Notes under the pieces: model-generated
Databases searched by the model: none
What the model was told of the DNA's origin: nothing
Seen by the model: only the letters and a program-made list of their open reading frames with translations
Part shown: positions 30,488 through 39,006 of the stretch, one piece after another
Numbering within the stretch: position 1 is the stretch's first letter
Layout of the letters: each line of letters begins with the position of its first letter
Position numbers and translations under genes: made by a program
Source: Ruminococcus sp.
Lineage (GTDB): Bacteria; Bacillota; Clostridia; Oscillospirales; Ruminococcaceae
DNA: 48,079 nucleotides
Reading direction: 5' to 3'
Assembly: GCA_015066805.1 (NCBI GenBank)
Contig: SVNP01000017.1
Span: 1 to 48,079, forward strand

Positions 30488-31207
30488 ATGTATATCATCT
30501 ACCGAGGGCATACCAACACCGAGTACGGTGTGGAGATCAAGGATCTGCAGGTACCCCCAAGGGCTGCGGAGCAATACGAAATGCAGCAGATCCCCGGCAG
30601 ATTGTCACCCATCCCGTTCAGAATGGGACAATACAAAAGCGGTAAGCTGACTGCGGTGCTGGTGCTGTGCAATACCGCCGATCTGCGGCAGATTTACAGC
30701 TGGCTCTCGGGAGAGGGTCAGCTGATCTGCAGCGATACTCCGCAGTTGTATTACCGTGTGCTGTCCTGTGATGTCATCAGTACAAAGCGTGTCGGAGCTG
30801 CAAACACCATCCGTGAGTTAAGTGTCAGCTTTACAGTGCTGCCGTTTGCCTATGCCGTGGAAAACACACCCATCATTGCTGAGAAAAGCCCTATGGAGTT
30901 TGAAACGCAAGGCAGTATTTATTCCGAACCGCTGATCTGTCTGTCGGGCATCAGCGGAGATGTGGTGCTTTCAGTCAATACCGTGGAGCTTGCCATCACC
31001 GGCATTACGGGAGATCTCTGCATTGATGTGGAACGGCGCAAGGCCTATCAGATCGCCGAAGACGGCAGCATGACTCTTGTGCTGGGCAATACCACGGGCA
31101 AGCTGTGGAACATGGTTCTGGTACCTTCCGCAACCGCAAAGAATGTGGTATCCTGGACAGGCAGTGTAGCGCAGGTATCGGTGACAAAGAATGAGAGGTG
31201 GTTGTAA
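30488..31207 (+). CDS. Distal tail protein (Dit)
   Basis: 239 aa from ATG 30488, 8 nt behind AAAGGGAG (ATG 30482 possible). RGHTNTEYGVEIKDLQVPPRAAEQYEMQQIPGRLSPIPFRMGQYKSGKLTAVLVL is the N-terminal ring domain of siphovirus Dit proteins, followed by a galectin-like C-terminus. It joins tail tube and baseplate. Order tape measure > Dit is as usual. Confidence 0.87.
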   Translation: MYIIYRGHTNTEYGVEIKDLQVPPRAAEQYEMQQIPGRLSPIPFRMGQYKSGKLTAVLVLCNTADLRQIYSWLSGEGQLICSDTPQLYYRVLSCDVISTKRVGAANTIRELSVSFTVLPFAYAVENTPIIAEKSPMEFETQGSIYSEPLICLSGISGDVVLSVNTVELAITGITGDLCIDVERRKAYQIAEDGSMTLVLGNTTGKLWNMVLVPSATAKNVVSWTGSVAQVSVTKNERWL

Positions 31208-32124
31208 TGCAGACTGCACTGACTATCGGCACAGAATACCCCGATCGTCTGATGATCGGCACGGGAACAGAAGATAATCCGTGGATCATCGGTGACAGCG
31301 ACCATGAGCAAAACCTGCAGAACCTTCTGGATGCTCTGGTAACCCCATCTGCATACATCAAGCTGACGAAGGACATCAGCGCTGCCCAAAGTGTGACCTA
31401 CCGTGAAGGCATCAGCCATGCCATCACCATAGCAGCAGCTAAGCTGTATGCAGATGAAAAGGTAAAGGTTTCGGGACTGATCATCAATACAGATTACTGT
31501 ATTCAAATCAGCGGAAGTATTACACATACCGTTGAGAATATTCAGTTTATGAGCCTGATTCACAAGGGCAGATATCCGGCTATATACGGATTATCCAACA
31601 CTCTCTATCCTACGATTTTTTCAAACTGCGATTTTTCGGGGATCAAGCGTTCCGGCGGTGATATTCGGTTTTCGATGTATGCAGTACGCTTCAGCCATTG
31701 CTCCATCAATTGGGACACAACGGCTGCGGTTGGTGACAGCAGCGGTACCGTATTTGATACATCCCTCAAATATGAATACTGCTCCATCTGCTACAAAGGT
31801 CCTGTACATGGCTATGGATATCAGACCACACCTTTGCTGAAAAACGGTGACCATGTAGGAATCGTGGGCGAAATTTCCACCAGCGTTTCCGGCACCTATC
31901 TGTTCGATGGCTGCCGGTACTGCTATTTTGCAGGTATGGTGGATTGCAGCATTATGAACACCACTATCGGCTGCGGACTGTATTCGTCCAATCCGCAATG
32001 CCTCATGTGTATCACAGAAACCACAGGAAGCTACACGCTGACAAAGAACACCAATATCACCGATGTTACACCCGATCAGCTCCGTGACCGTGACTACCTG
32101 TACAGCATCGGTTTTCTGCCGTAA
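31207..32124 (+). CDS. Beta-helix-like tail protein, candidate receptor-binding factor
   Basis: 305 aa from ATG 31207 behind GAGAGGTGG. The start (IGTEYPDRLMIGTGTEDNPWIIGD) and the alternating NCDFSGIK / FSHCSINWD / YEYCSICYK / FDGCRYCYFAGMVDCSI pattern, with Cys or Asn at turns, look like a right-handed parallel beta-helix. It lies between Dit and the Tal-like gene, where many phages have nothing. It could bind the cell surface or degrade a polysaccharide. No family recognised with certainty. Confidence 0.65.
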   Translation: MQTALTIGTEYPDRLMIGTGTEDNPWIIGDSDHEQNLQNLLDALVTPSAYIKLTKDISAAQSVTYREGISHAITIAAAKLYADEKVKVSGLIINTDYCIQISGSITHTVENIQFMSLIHKGRYPAIYGLSNTLYPTIFSNCDFSGIKRSGGDIRFSMYAVRFSHCSINWDTTAAVGDSSGTVFDTSLKYEYCSICYKGPVHGYGYQTTPLLKNGDHVGIVGEISTSVSGTYLFDGCRYCYFAGMVDCSIMNTTIGCGLYSSNPQCLMCITETTGSYTLTKNTNITDVTPDQLRDRDYLYSIGFLP

Positions 32125-32136
32125 GGAGGTGTAAAA

Positions 32137-33579
32137 ATGGCATCATGGATTGACACCAACTGGCAGCAGGATGATGCTGTAAACGGCGGTTTTCCATATC
32201 CTGTGGGGGCATCGGCTCCTATTGCCTTTGATTTGACTGCGGTATATACACCGTGGAAATTCTCCCCTTACATCAATGACGGATTCCCATATATCGTAGA
32301 GATCAATGTAAAAGAGCCGGTCCCCATGCCTGCCATTCATGAACCGCTGATCGTATATGCATCCAATGAGCACAGCTTTACTTCCAACGGTCTGCGGATC
32401 CTGCAGCCCCTCAGCTGCATTACCGAGGAGGGCGAAAGCTGGGATGCAGTCATCACCCACCCCATTGATGCGGATGGTGACTGGACAGCACTGCAAACCA
32501 AAAATATCGTGAAGATCCCATGTTGGCGCAGAGGAAAGCTCCACCCGCAGTTGTTTCGGATCTATCGTGCGGTAACAGCCATGTCCTCCAACGGAGAACA
32601 ACGGCGGACTGCTTATCTCCGCCATATTTTCTATGATCTGAATGATGCCTGGATGGAAGAAACATCGCTGACCGATCTGCCCGGTACCGAAGCGATCAAC
32701 CATGTGCTGAAAGGATTTGATCTGGTGCCGGGCGTAAACCCCGGTGTATGGTTTACTGCATACAGCGATATTACCGAGCAGCGCAGCATCACCTATGGCG
32801 GCAGTACCATCACCGCAGCATTGATCGGCACCGATAACAGTTTCATTCATCGTTGGGGCGGTGAACTGTATCGGGACAACTACTACTTCAGCATCTGTAA
32901 ACGTCGGGAAAACAGCCTGGATCACGCCTTTGCCATCACTTATAGCGTAGAAATGACGGAATTGGAAGAAGACATCAATTATTCCGATTATGCTACTTAT
33001 GTTATGGCATCGGACAACTTCGGGCACAGTGCAGTACGGTATCTGCTGGAGCTTTCGGCTTTGCGTCCCCATCATGCGGTAAGAAAGGTACAGTTCAACT
33101 ATGCTTCCCAAGAAGAAGCGGACAGCGCATTTGAGCTGGATTTTGAGAACTACTTTGCATCTGTCAGTACGCCTCTGATCTCCTATCGTGTCTGCCTGGC
33201 CGATCTTGCACACACACAGCTCTACAAGGATTTTCTGGCACTGGAAGCGTTCGATGTGGGCGATATGGGCACGGTGTATCATGAGCTGCTGGATATCTCC
33301 ACTACACAGAAGATCATCAGCAAGCGCACAGATGCACTCACCGGTAAGGTTCTGGAGATTCGTCTGGGTAACCTGCCGGGCAGCATTACCCGTAAGCGTC
33401 CGTACAGCAATACCATTTCAACAGGGCAGACAGCAGCAGAAAAACGGCTGGCAGCAACGCAGTCACAGTTGGATGCGTTGTCACTTGAAATGATCGTGAC
33501 GCACCCCATTGCAACAGCAAACGGCAAATGGCTGATCACATCAGCCGGAAAATTTATTATGTGGAAAGGTGGTACATAA
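32137..33579 (+). CDS. Tail-associated baseplate protein (prophage tail / Tal-like)
   Basis: 480 aa behind AAGGAGG. The N-terminus (NGGFPYPVGASAPIAF...PYINDGFPYI) is a short linker. The main part (LIVYASNEHSFTSNGLRILQPLSCITEEGESWDAVITHPIDADGDWTALQTKNIVKIP) and YNYDRG-like baseplate folds with DVGDMGTVYHELLDISTTQKIISKRTDALTGKVLEIRLGN match phage minor structural / prophage tail endopeptidase-type proteins, which close the tail tip. No separate peptidase motif is visible. Confidence 0.82.
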   Translation: MASWIDTNWQQDDAVNGGFPYPVGASAPIAFDLTAVYTPWKFSPYINDGFPYIVEINVKEPVPMPAIHEPLIVYASNEHSFTSNGLRILQPLSCITEEGESWDAVITHPIDADGDWTALQTKNIVKIPCWRRGKLHPQLFRIYRAVTAMSSNGEQRRTAYLRHIFYDLNDAWMEETSLTDLPGTEAINHVLKGFDLVPGVNPGVWFTAYSDITEQRSITYGGSTITAALIGTDNSFIHRWGGELYRDNYYFSICKRRENSLDHAFAITYSVEMTELEEDINYSDYATYVMASDNFGHSAVRYLLELSALRPHHAVRKVQFNYASQEEADSAFELDFENYFASVSTPLISYRVCLADLAHTQLYKDFLALEAFDVGDMGTVYHELLDISTTQKIISKRTDALTGKVLEIRLGNLPGSITRKRPYSNTISTGQTAAEKRLAATQSQLDALSLEMIVTHPIATANGKWLITSAGKFIMWKGGT

Positions 33580-34061
33580 TGGCAAACCCACAGGTTTTGA
33601 ATACCAATATGACCGATGAAGAGATCCTTGCGGCATTGGCGCATTATCTTGCAGCCAATAATCCGCACAACGTCACCGCAGAGCAGGTTCCGGTCAGTGC
33701 AGAAGGCATCACAGCGAATAATGTGAGCGCTGCATTGCTGGAGGTGCTGGCTGTAACAAAGATTCAAACTCTCTCTAAAGGCACGGCCATCCCCGAAGGA
33801 GCAGATCTGGACAGCTATACCACACCGGGCGTGTTCCATTCGCCCACAGGCGCACAATCTGCCACGCTGGTGCATAGCCCGACCAAGGTTTACGGTTTCC
33901 GGCTTGAAGTGCGTGAGATCATCTCCGGCCGCTATATGCAGATCGTGTATCCCAACGCCAAGGGCGTTTTCTATATGAGAAATCTGCTTTCCGCCGGCTG
34001 GTCTAACTGGTTCAAGTTTGCCGGCGAGGAGATCATTCCGGCAGAGGAGGCATCCGCATGA
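33579..34061 (+). CDS. Tail fibre-like protein with pyocin-knob-type end
   Basis: 160 aa; ATG overlaps the upstream TAA. The N-terminus (MTDEEILAALAHYLAANNPHNVTAEQV...GITANNVSAALLEVL) is a fibre linker with the common NPHxVT motif. The C-terminal 85 residues (DLDSYTTPGVFHSPTGAQSATLVHSP...MQIVYPNAKGVFYMRNLLSAGWSNWFKF) are like the pyocin knob domain of fibre tips. Probably the host-contact fibre. It overlaps the holin gene by 4 nt. Confidence 0.82.
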   Translation: MANPQVLNTNMTDEEILAALAHYLAANNPHNVTAEQVPVSAEGITANNVSAALLEVLAVTKIQTLSKGTAIPEGADLDSYTTPGVFHSPTGAQSATLVHSPTKVYGFRLEVREIISGRYMQIVYPNAKGVFYMRNLLSAGWSNWFKFAGEEIIPAEEASA

Positions 34062-34441
34062 AGTATATTATAATGATTTTGATCGTTCTGGGGCTTGCCG
34101 GTGCGGATTTCCTCACCGGATTGATCAAAGCCTACATCAAGGATGACGTATGCAGTGCCAAAATGCGAAAAGGCGGACTCAATAAAATGGGTGAGCTCAT
34201 CATTATGGTCACTGCCTGCGGTCTGGAGATCGGCATTGAGCAGCTTGGGCACTACTATCAGGCAGCAGAGCTGGCAGCGGTTGCCGGTAAAGTGGCCGCA
34301 GGGCTGATATTCGGCTATATCGTGGTCATGGAGCTGATCTCTATTCTGGAAAATTACAGCTCCATCTGCCCCGATGCATGGTGGGTGCGGTCGGTCATCG
34401 GTAAGCTGCGCAACGTCAAATCAAAGGAGGATACAAAATGA
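34058..34441 (+). CDS. Phage holin
   Basis: 127 aa. Hydrophobic segments at about 3-22 (YIIMILIVLGLAGADFLTGL), 45-65 (MGELIIMVTACGLEIGI) and 70-95 (AAELAAVAGKVAAGLIFGYIVVMEL) with GLIKAYIKDDVCSAKMRKGGLNKMGE between are those of the phage holin_4 / toxin secretion-lysis holin family. It opens the membrane for the amidase, whose gene overlaps it by 4 nt. Confidence 0.92.
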   Translation: MKYIIMILIVLGLAGADFLTGLIKAYIKDDVCSAKMRKGGLNKMGELIIMVTACGLEIGIEQLGHYYQAAELAAVAGKVAAGLIFGYIVVMELISILENYSSICPDAWWVRSVIGKLRNVKSKEDTK

Positions 34442-35127
34442 AGATCTGTCTGGATGCCGGGCATTTTGGCAAGTATAATCCCTCTCCTATCGTCAAGGGC
34501 TACTATGAAGCGGAAATGGCCTGGAAGCTGCATCTGCTGCTGAAAGCGGAGCTGGAAAGCTACGGCTGCGAGGTCATCACTACACGGGGCGATCAGGCAA
34601 AGGACATGGAGGTTTCCAAGCGTGGCAAAGCTGCACAGGGCTGTGATCTGTTCATTTCTCTGCATTCCAATGCTACGGCAGATGGGGCAACATCGCCTGA
34701 TTATCCCATCGTATACGGTCAGATTTCGGGCGTGGCAGATGCTCTGGCAGAAAAGCTGGCAAACCGCATCGCAGATGTCATGCAGACCAAGCAATCGGGC
34801 AGAGTGGGGCATCGCAAGGGAAACAACGGCGATTATTACGGCGTGCTTCGTGGCTCTGCTGCGGTGGGTGTGCCGGGGCTGCTGATCGAGCATAGCTTTC
34901 ACACCAACGAACGCTCCGCAAAATGGCTCATGGATGAAAGCAATCTGCGGCAGCTTGCCCAAGCGGAGGCGGAAGTGATCGCCAAGCACTACGGGCTGCA
35001 AAAGCCCAAGGTAGACAAGCTCTACCGAGTGCAGGTGGGCGCATTCCGCATCCGTGAGAATGCAGAAGCTATGGTGCGGAAAATCAAGGAGGCGGGCTTT
35101 GAGGCCTTTGTGACGGAATCTGAATAG
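34438..35127 (+). CDS. Endolysin: N-acetylmuramoyl-L-alanine amidase with SPOR domain
   Basis: 229 aa. Residues 1-180 are an Amidase_3 domain: zinc ligands in LDAGHFG, YYEAEMAW and LFISLHSNA, catalytic Glu in LLIEHSFHTN. Residues about 195-229 (LYRVQVGAFRIRENAEAMVRKIKEAGFEAFV) are a SPOR domain that binds denuded peptidoglycan. It cleaves the cell wall at lysis. No signal peptide, so it depends on the holin. Last gene of the late operon. Confidence 0.95.
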   Translation: MKICLDAGHFGKYNPSPIVKGYYEAEMAWKLHLLLKAELESYGCEVITTRGDQAKDMEVSKRGKAAQGCDLFISLHSNATADGATSPDYPIVYGQISGVADALAEKLANRIADVMQTKQSGRVGHRKGNNGDYYGVLRGSAAVGVPGLLIEHSFHTNERSAKWLMDESNLRQLAQAEAEVIAKHYGLQKPKVDKLYRVQVGAFRIRENAEAMVRKIKEAGFEAFVTESE

Positions 35128-35138
35128 GGACAAAAAAG

Positions 35139-35168
35139 CCGGCAGGGGAGATTCCTCTGCCGGTTTTT
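35139..35168 (+). terminator. Terminator of the late operon
   Basis: CCGGCAGGGGA pairs with TCCTCTGCCGG (one G-U), followed by five T and preceded by a run of A, so it can serve both strands. Confidence 0.9.
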
Positions 35169-35210
35169 GTGTTGCATTTCGTGTTGCATTTGTCTCAGTT
35201 TCGTGTTGCA
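35169..35210. repeat. Three copies of GTGTTGCA
   Basis: GTGTTGCA at 35169-35176, 35181-35188 and 35203-35210. Read on the minus strand in two frames they give NATRNAT or MQHEMQH, like the C-terminal tails of Firmicute phage integrases, but no integrase catalytic sequence precedes them and no stop follows. Could be phage-end DNA or arm-type sites. Confidence 0.5.
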
Positions 35211-35262
35211 AATAGCAGTTTTCAACGAAAAAACACAGTTTGCTGCTATCGGCAATGAAAAT

Positions 35263-35306
35263 AAAAAACGACGTAAATTCGTGTAATTGTGAAGATACGT
35301 CGTTTT
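35263..35306 (-). terminator. Terminator of the tRNA transcript
   Basis: ACGACGTA and TACGTCGT form the stem, with A-run and T-run on either side, downstream of tRNA-Gly on the minus strand. Confidence 0.8.
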
Positions 35307-35322
35307 CTTTATGTTTTCACTT

Positions 35323-35396
35323 TGGAGCAGGTGAGGGGAATCGAACCCCCGACCTCAGCTTGGGAAGCTGATGTTTTACCATTAAACTACACCTGC
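35323..35396 (-). tRNA. tRNA-Gly(CCC)
   Basis: 74 nt including an encoded CCA. Acceptor GCAGGTG/CACCTGC, T-loop GGTTCGATTCC, anticodon stem TCAGC/GCTGA with loop TTCCCAA, hence anticodon CCC. It is second in the minus-strand tRNA transcript. It may mark the attachment region of the prophage, but I found no copy of its 3' end at the left prophage boundary. Confidence 0.95.
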
Positions 35397-35432
35397 ATAC
35401 ACAAATGGCACACCAAAAGGTGCGCCATTTTG

Positions 35433-35519
35433 TGGTGCGGATAAGAGGACTTGAACCTCCATGAACTTGCGTTCATATGGACCTGAACCATACGCGTCTG
35501 CCAATTCCGCCATATCCGC
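35433..35519 (-). tRNA. tRNA-Leu(CAG)
   Basis: 87 nt with encoded CCA. Acceptor GCGGATA/TATCCGC, long variable arm (TGAACGCAAGTTCA), anticodon stem TATGG/CCATA with loop TTCAGGT, anticodon CAG. A hairpin (35405-35430) separates it from tRNA-Gly. Confidence 0.95.
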
Positions 35520-35561
35520 ATTTCGTATTCCGCATCGGGTGTCTCTCCCGAGTGCTTTATT

Positions 35562-35590
35562 ATTATAGCACAAGTGATTCCGTTTGTCAA
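35562..35590 (-). promoter_or_regulatory. tRNA operon promoter
   Basis: TTGACA (35585-35590), 17-bp spacer, TATAAT (35562-35567) on the minus strand. The preceding GTGCTTGACAAACGG differs by one base from 98-112 on the plus strand at the left prophage end. Confidence 0.9.
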
Positions 35591-35839
35591 GCACTTTTTT
35601 GAAATTTTCCAAAAAAATTTTCGTGAGAAGGGTGCAGAGCTGCAAATTTCCGCTTGAAACGGTGATTTTACGGTGAAAAAATTTTCCCGGGCGGTGGCAA
35701 GGGGCGGTACATATCTCCTGTGATTTTCACATTACCGTCTTTTTTCCATCATATAGGGAAGATAAAATGGTATGCGTGGTGTTTTCTCTCGTTTTTTCAC
35801 CCGCTGAGCCGATTTTCAAAAGATTTTTGCGGGAAAGTT
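35591..35839. other. Intergenic region between tRNA promoter and cysteine desulfurase promoter
   Basis: AT-rich and without a supported gene. Apart from the two divergent promoters at its ends I see no structure that stands out. Confidence 0.6.
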
Positions 35840-35868
35840 TTGCATTTTCCGACAAAGTATGCTATAAT
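35840..35868 (+). promoter_or_regulatory. Promoter of the cysteine desulfurase gene
   Basis: TTGCAT (35840-35845), 17-bp spacer, TATAAT (35863-35868), 38 bp before the start codon. The gdhA promoter has the same TTGCAT -35. Confidence 0.85.
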
Positions 35869-35905
35869 AGAAGAGATTGCAATTTACGGAAAGGACGATG
35901 AATCA

Positions 35906-37042
35906 ATGGCTGCATATTTAGACAACGCAGCAACCACAAAACCCTGTGCGGAATGCATTGAGGCGATGACCGATGCCATGCAGAATACCTACGGCAATCC
36001 GTCCTCACTGCACCGCATGGGACTGGATGCACAATTGGTGGTGGATGATGCCCGAAAGCAGATCGCGGCGGCACTTGCCTGCGAGCCGGGTTGCATTACA
36101 TTCACCTCCGGTGCCACCGAAAGCAACAATCTGGCCATATTTGGTGCGGCAGGAGCTTACGGCAAGCGGCAGCGTAAGGTAGTGGTCACCGCTGTGGAGC
36201 ATGCTTCTGTGCGGGCGGCTTATGATCAACTGGAAAAGCAGGGTTTTGAGGTAGTGCGGATATCCCCCAACACCAATGGCGAGATCGACCCGGATGCTTT
36301 TCTTGCAGAGATCGACGAAAACACCTGTTTGGCAAGCATGATGCTGGTCAATAATGAAACGGGAGCTGTTCTGCCGGTACGCCGTGCATTTTATGCCGCT
36401 AAGCGGAAATTCCCCAAGCTCATCACCCATTGCGATGCGGTACAGGGCTTTCTGAAGATCGGTTTTACGGCTGCAGAGCTGAATGCCGATCTAATCTCTG
36501 TCAGCGGTCATAAGATCCACGGGGCCAAGGGCGTGGGTGCCTTATACATGAAAAAAGGCGTGCGGCTGACTCCCCTGCTGTACGGCGGCGAACAAGAGCA
36601 AAAGCTGCGCCCCGGTACCGAATCTGTACCGTTGATCGCAGGCTTTGGTGCAGCGGCGGCAGCCATGCGGAAATCTATGGCACAGCGCACGGAACGGGTA
36701 ACGGCCTTGCGGAATGAATGCATCCGACAGCTAAGCAGCATGGAGGATGTGATCCTGCATCAGCCGGAAGATTGCTCCCCTTATATTCTCAGTGCAGCTA
36801 TAAAGGGCTTGCGGGCCGAGACGCTGCTGCATTTTCTGGCGGAGCGTCAGGTGTATGTTTCCAGCGGCTCTGCCTGCTCCAAGGGAAAACCCAGCGGCGT
36901 GCTGCGTGCCTTCCGTATTCCCGATGGACTGGCCGACAGTACCATACGCATCAGCTTTTGTGCAGAAAACACCGCATATGATATCAAATGCCTTGCAGAG
37001 GGCATTGCGGCTGCACAACAACAACTGATCCACAAGCGATAA
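35906..37042 (+). CDS. Cysteine desulfurase (NifS/IscS family, likely partner of ThiI)
   Basis: 378 aa from ATG 35906 behind AAAGGA. A PLP enzyme: YLDNAATTKP start, FTSGATESNNLA, VEHASV, THCDAVQG, PLP lysine in SVSGHKIHGAKGVG, and the sulfur-carrying Cys in SSGSACSKGKPSGVL. The thiI gene follows at 31 bp. Firmicutes often pair a short NifS-type enzyme (NifZ in Bacillus) with a ThiI that lacks the rhodanese domain. There the desulfurase hands sulfur directly to ThiI for 4-thiouridine in tRNA, so that is the likely job here. Confidence 0.93.
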   Translation: MAAYLDNAATTKPCAECIEAMTDAMQNTYGNPSSLHRMGLDAQLVVDDARKQIAAALACEPGCITFTSGATESNNLAIFGAAGAYGKRQRKVVVTAVEHASVRAAYDQLEKQGFEVVRISPNTNGEIDPDAFLAEIDENTCLASMMLVNNETGAVLPVRRAFYAAKRKFPKLITHCDAVQGFLKIGFTAAELNADLISVSGHKIHGAKGVGALYMKKGVRLTPLLYGGEQEQKLRPGTESVPLIAGFGAAAAAMRKSMAQRTERVTALRNECIRQLSSMEDVILHQPEDCSPYILSAAIKGLRAETLLHFLAERQVYVSSGSACSKGKPSGVLRAFRIPDGLADSTIRISFCAENTAYDIKCLAEGIAAAQQQLIHKR

Positions 37043-37073
37043 CATACTATTATAATAGAAAAGAGGTTGTATC

Positions 37074-38285
37074 ATGCAAGAGATCATTCTGCTGAAATAC
37101 GGCGAGCTTGCCCTGAAGGGCATGAACCGCAACAGCTTTGAGGATATGCTGCTGCGAAACATCCGCCACCGCCTGAAGCATATCGGCAGCTATGCCTATG
37201 CAAAGGCACAGTCTACCATTTACATCACCCCCTGCGCCGATACGGAGGAAGCCTGCGCTGCGCTGCTGGATGCCGCTATGCCTCGTCTGCATAAGGTATT
37301 TGGTATTGCTGCCCTGTGCCGCGCCCGTGTATGCGAAAAGAATTTTGCAGACATCGCAAAGCAGGCGGTACCCTATTTGCAGGAGGTTCTGCCCTATGTC
37401 AAAACCTTTAAGGTAGAGGCAAAGCGTGCGGACAAGGCCTTCCCCATGAAATCCCCGCAGATCTGCACCGAGCTGGGTGGTATTCTGCTGGAGGCATTCC
37501 CCAATCTTACCGTGGATGTGCATGAGCCTGACATCACCGTAACCGTGGAGATCCGTGATACCAATGCTTACATTCACGCTGCCAAACTGAAGGGCGCAGG
37601 CGGTCTGCCTGTGGGTACCGCAGGAAACGGTCTGCTGCTGCTTTCCGGCGGTATTGACAGCCCCGTTGCCGCATGGATGATGGCAAAGCGCGGTCTGCGG
37701 ATCACGGCCTGCCATTTTGAAAGCCCTCCTTATACCTCCGAGCGTGCCCGCATGAAGGTGGAAAAGCTGGTGGAAAAGCTGGCCCCCTGGTGCGGCAGCA
37801 TGGCTTTTTACTGCGTGCCCTTTACCGAGATCCAAGAGGTGCTGCGCCGTGAATGCCCCGAAGAATACTTTACCATCCTTATGCGCCGCCTGATGATGGA
37901 GATCGCACAGCGCATTGCAGCCCAGAACGATTGCTACGCTATCATCACCGGCGAAAGCCTGGGACAGGTGGCAAGCCAGACCCTGCAGGCCATCAACTGC
38001 ACCGATGCTGTCAGCAAGATCCCCGTACTGCGCCCCCTGATCGGTATGGATAAGACCGAGATCGTGGATATTGCACGGCGTATTGATACCTATGAAACCT
38101 CTATCCTCCCCTACGAGGATTGCTGCACGGTGTTTACACCCCGTCACCCCAAGCTGCGTCCCCGTCTGGAGGAGGTGGAGGCTGTGCAGAGTGCTGTGGA
38201 TTTCTCGGCGTTGATTGACGAAGCCGTGAAAAATACCACCAAAAAGATCTTTGCACAGCGGGTGGCAGAAGGCGACGAAGCCTGA
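37074..38285 (+). CDS. thiI: tRNA 4-thiouridine synthase ThiI
   Basis: 403 aa behind AAGAGGTTG. Order: ferredoxin-like domain (IILLKYGELALKGMNRNSFE), THUMP domain, then the PP-loop ATPase with SGGIDSPVA (191-199), and the late motifs TGESLGQVASQT and LPYEDCCTVF. It adenylates U8 of tRNA for sulfur insertion. There is no C-terminal rhodanese domain, so sulfur must come from a partner, the neighbouring desulfurase. Length is normal for this subtype. Confidence 0.95.
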   Translation: MQEIILLKYGELALKGMNRNSFEDMLLRNIRHRLKHIGSYAYAKAQSTIYITPCADTEEACAALLDAAMPRLHKVFGIAALCRARVCEKNFADIAKQAVPYLQEVLPYVKTFKVEAKRADKAFPMKSPQICTELGGILLEAFPNLTVDVHEPDITVTVEIRDTNAYIHAAKLKGAGGLPVGTAGNGLLLLSGGIDSPVAAWMMAKRGLRITACHFESPPYTSERARMKVEKLVEKLAPWCGSMAFYCVPFTEIQEVLRRECPEEYFTILMRRLMMEIAQRIAAQNDCYAIITGESLGQVASQTLQAINCTDAVSKIPVLRPLIGMDKTEIVDIARRIDTYETSILPYEDCCTVFTPRHPKLRPRLEEVEAVQSAVDFSALIDEAVKNTTKKIFAQRVAEGDEA

Positions 38286-38345
38286 GACATTCCGCCAAAA
38301 GTTTACAATCCATTCACAGATGCCATCAAATTTTTTGGTGAAGTT

Positions 38346-38906
38346 ATGAAGAATATCATGAAAATTCAGGCGGAGTATGGTAAAGATTCCAAAGTTTTTG
38401 CGGGCGACCTTGACAAAACAGTGGCGGATGTAGTAAAATTGTTACGGGAGCGGAGTTTCTCTGTCGCTACGGCCGAAAGCCTGACAGGCGGACTCCTTTC
38501 CGAGCGTATTACATCAGTGGCAGGCGCATCGCAGGTTTTTGAGCTTGGAATTTGCACCTACTCCGACAGAATGAAACGGGATATGCTCGCAGTCCCACCC
38601 GAGATCTTGCAGCGTTACGGCGCTGTCAGCAGAGAAACGGCCTGTGCCATGGCACACGGATTGTCTGTCCGTTCCGGCGCGGCTCTCTCACTGGCGGTGA
38701 CAGGCATTGCAGGGCCGGGGGGCGGCAGTGATGCACAGCCCGTGGGCACTGTTTACGCAGGCTTTGCGTTTCAGGAGCAGGTAGCTGCAACCTTGCTGCG
38801 GCTCTGGGAACTTCCGGAGCTTGACAGAGAAGGCATCCGGCACTATACCGCAAAATGTGTGTTTTGTATCGCAAAACAACTGCTGGAGGCGGAGTACATC
38901 CGCTGA
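38346..38906 (+). CDS. CinA C-terminal family protein (nicotinamide-nucleotide amidohydrolase type)
   Basis: 186 aa as given; the start is uncertain because no clear ribosome binding site precedes 38346 (ATG 38358 is an alternative). From about residue 24: LDKTVADVVKLLRERSFSVATAESLTGGLLSERITSVAGASQVFELGICTYSDRMK...AVTGIAGPGGGSDAQPVGTVY, the stand-alone CinA C-terminal domain. Such PncC-type enzymes deamidate NMN to nicotinate mononucleotide in NAD recycling. The N-terminal MoCF-like domain of full CinA is absent. It follows thiI by 60 bp. Confidence 0.85.
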   Translation: MKNIMKIQAEYGKDSKVFAGDLDKTVADVVKLLRERSFSVATAESLTGGLLSERITSVAGASQVFELGICTYSDRMKRDMLAVPPEILQRYGAVSRETACAMAHGLSVRSGAALSLAVTGIAGPGGGSDAQPVGTVYAGFAFQEQVAATLLRLWELPELDREGIRHYTAKCVFCIAKQLLEAEYIR

Positions 38907-38918
38907 AGGGAGCAACCT

Positions 38919-38985
38919 GTACGGTAGGCAGACCGCAACGACCCCCTTCTTCTTGGAAGGTCTGCTGCAGTCAACCCTTACCGTG
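38919..38985 (+). other. Structured leader before the sortase gene
   Basis: Two nested inverted repeats, TACGGTA...TTACCGT outside and GCAGACC...GGTCTGC inside, fold the 100-bp gap between the CinA-like and sortase genes. No known riboswitch recognised. Confidence 0.35.
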
Positions 38986-39006
38986 AATGATGGAGGCGTT
39001 CTTCCC

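Noticed and set aside
35323-35396. tRNA-Gly as the attachment site of the prophage
   Set aside because: No duplicate of its 3' end could be found at the left boundary, so the claim is not supported by the sequence.
35382-35645. Open frames over the tRNA-Leu gene
   Set aside because: They translate a tRNA and its promoter.
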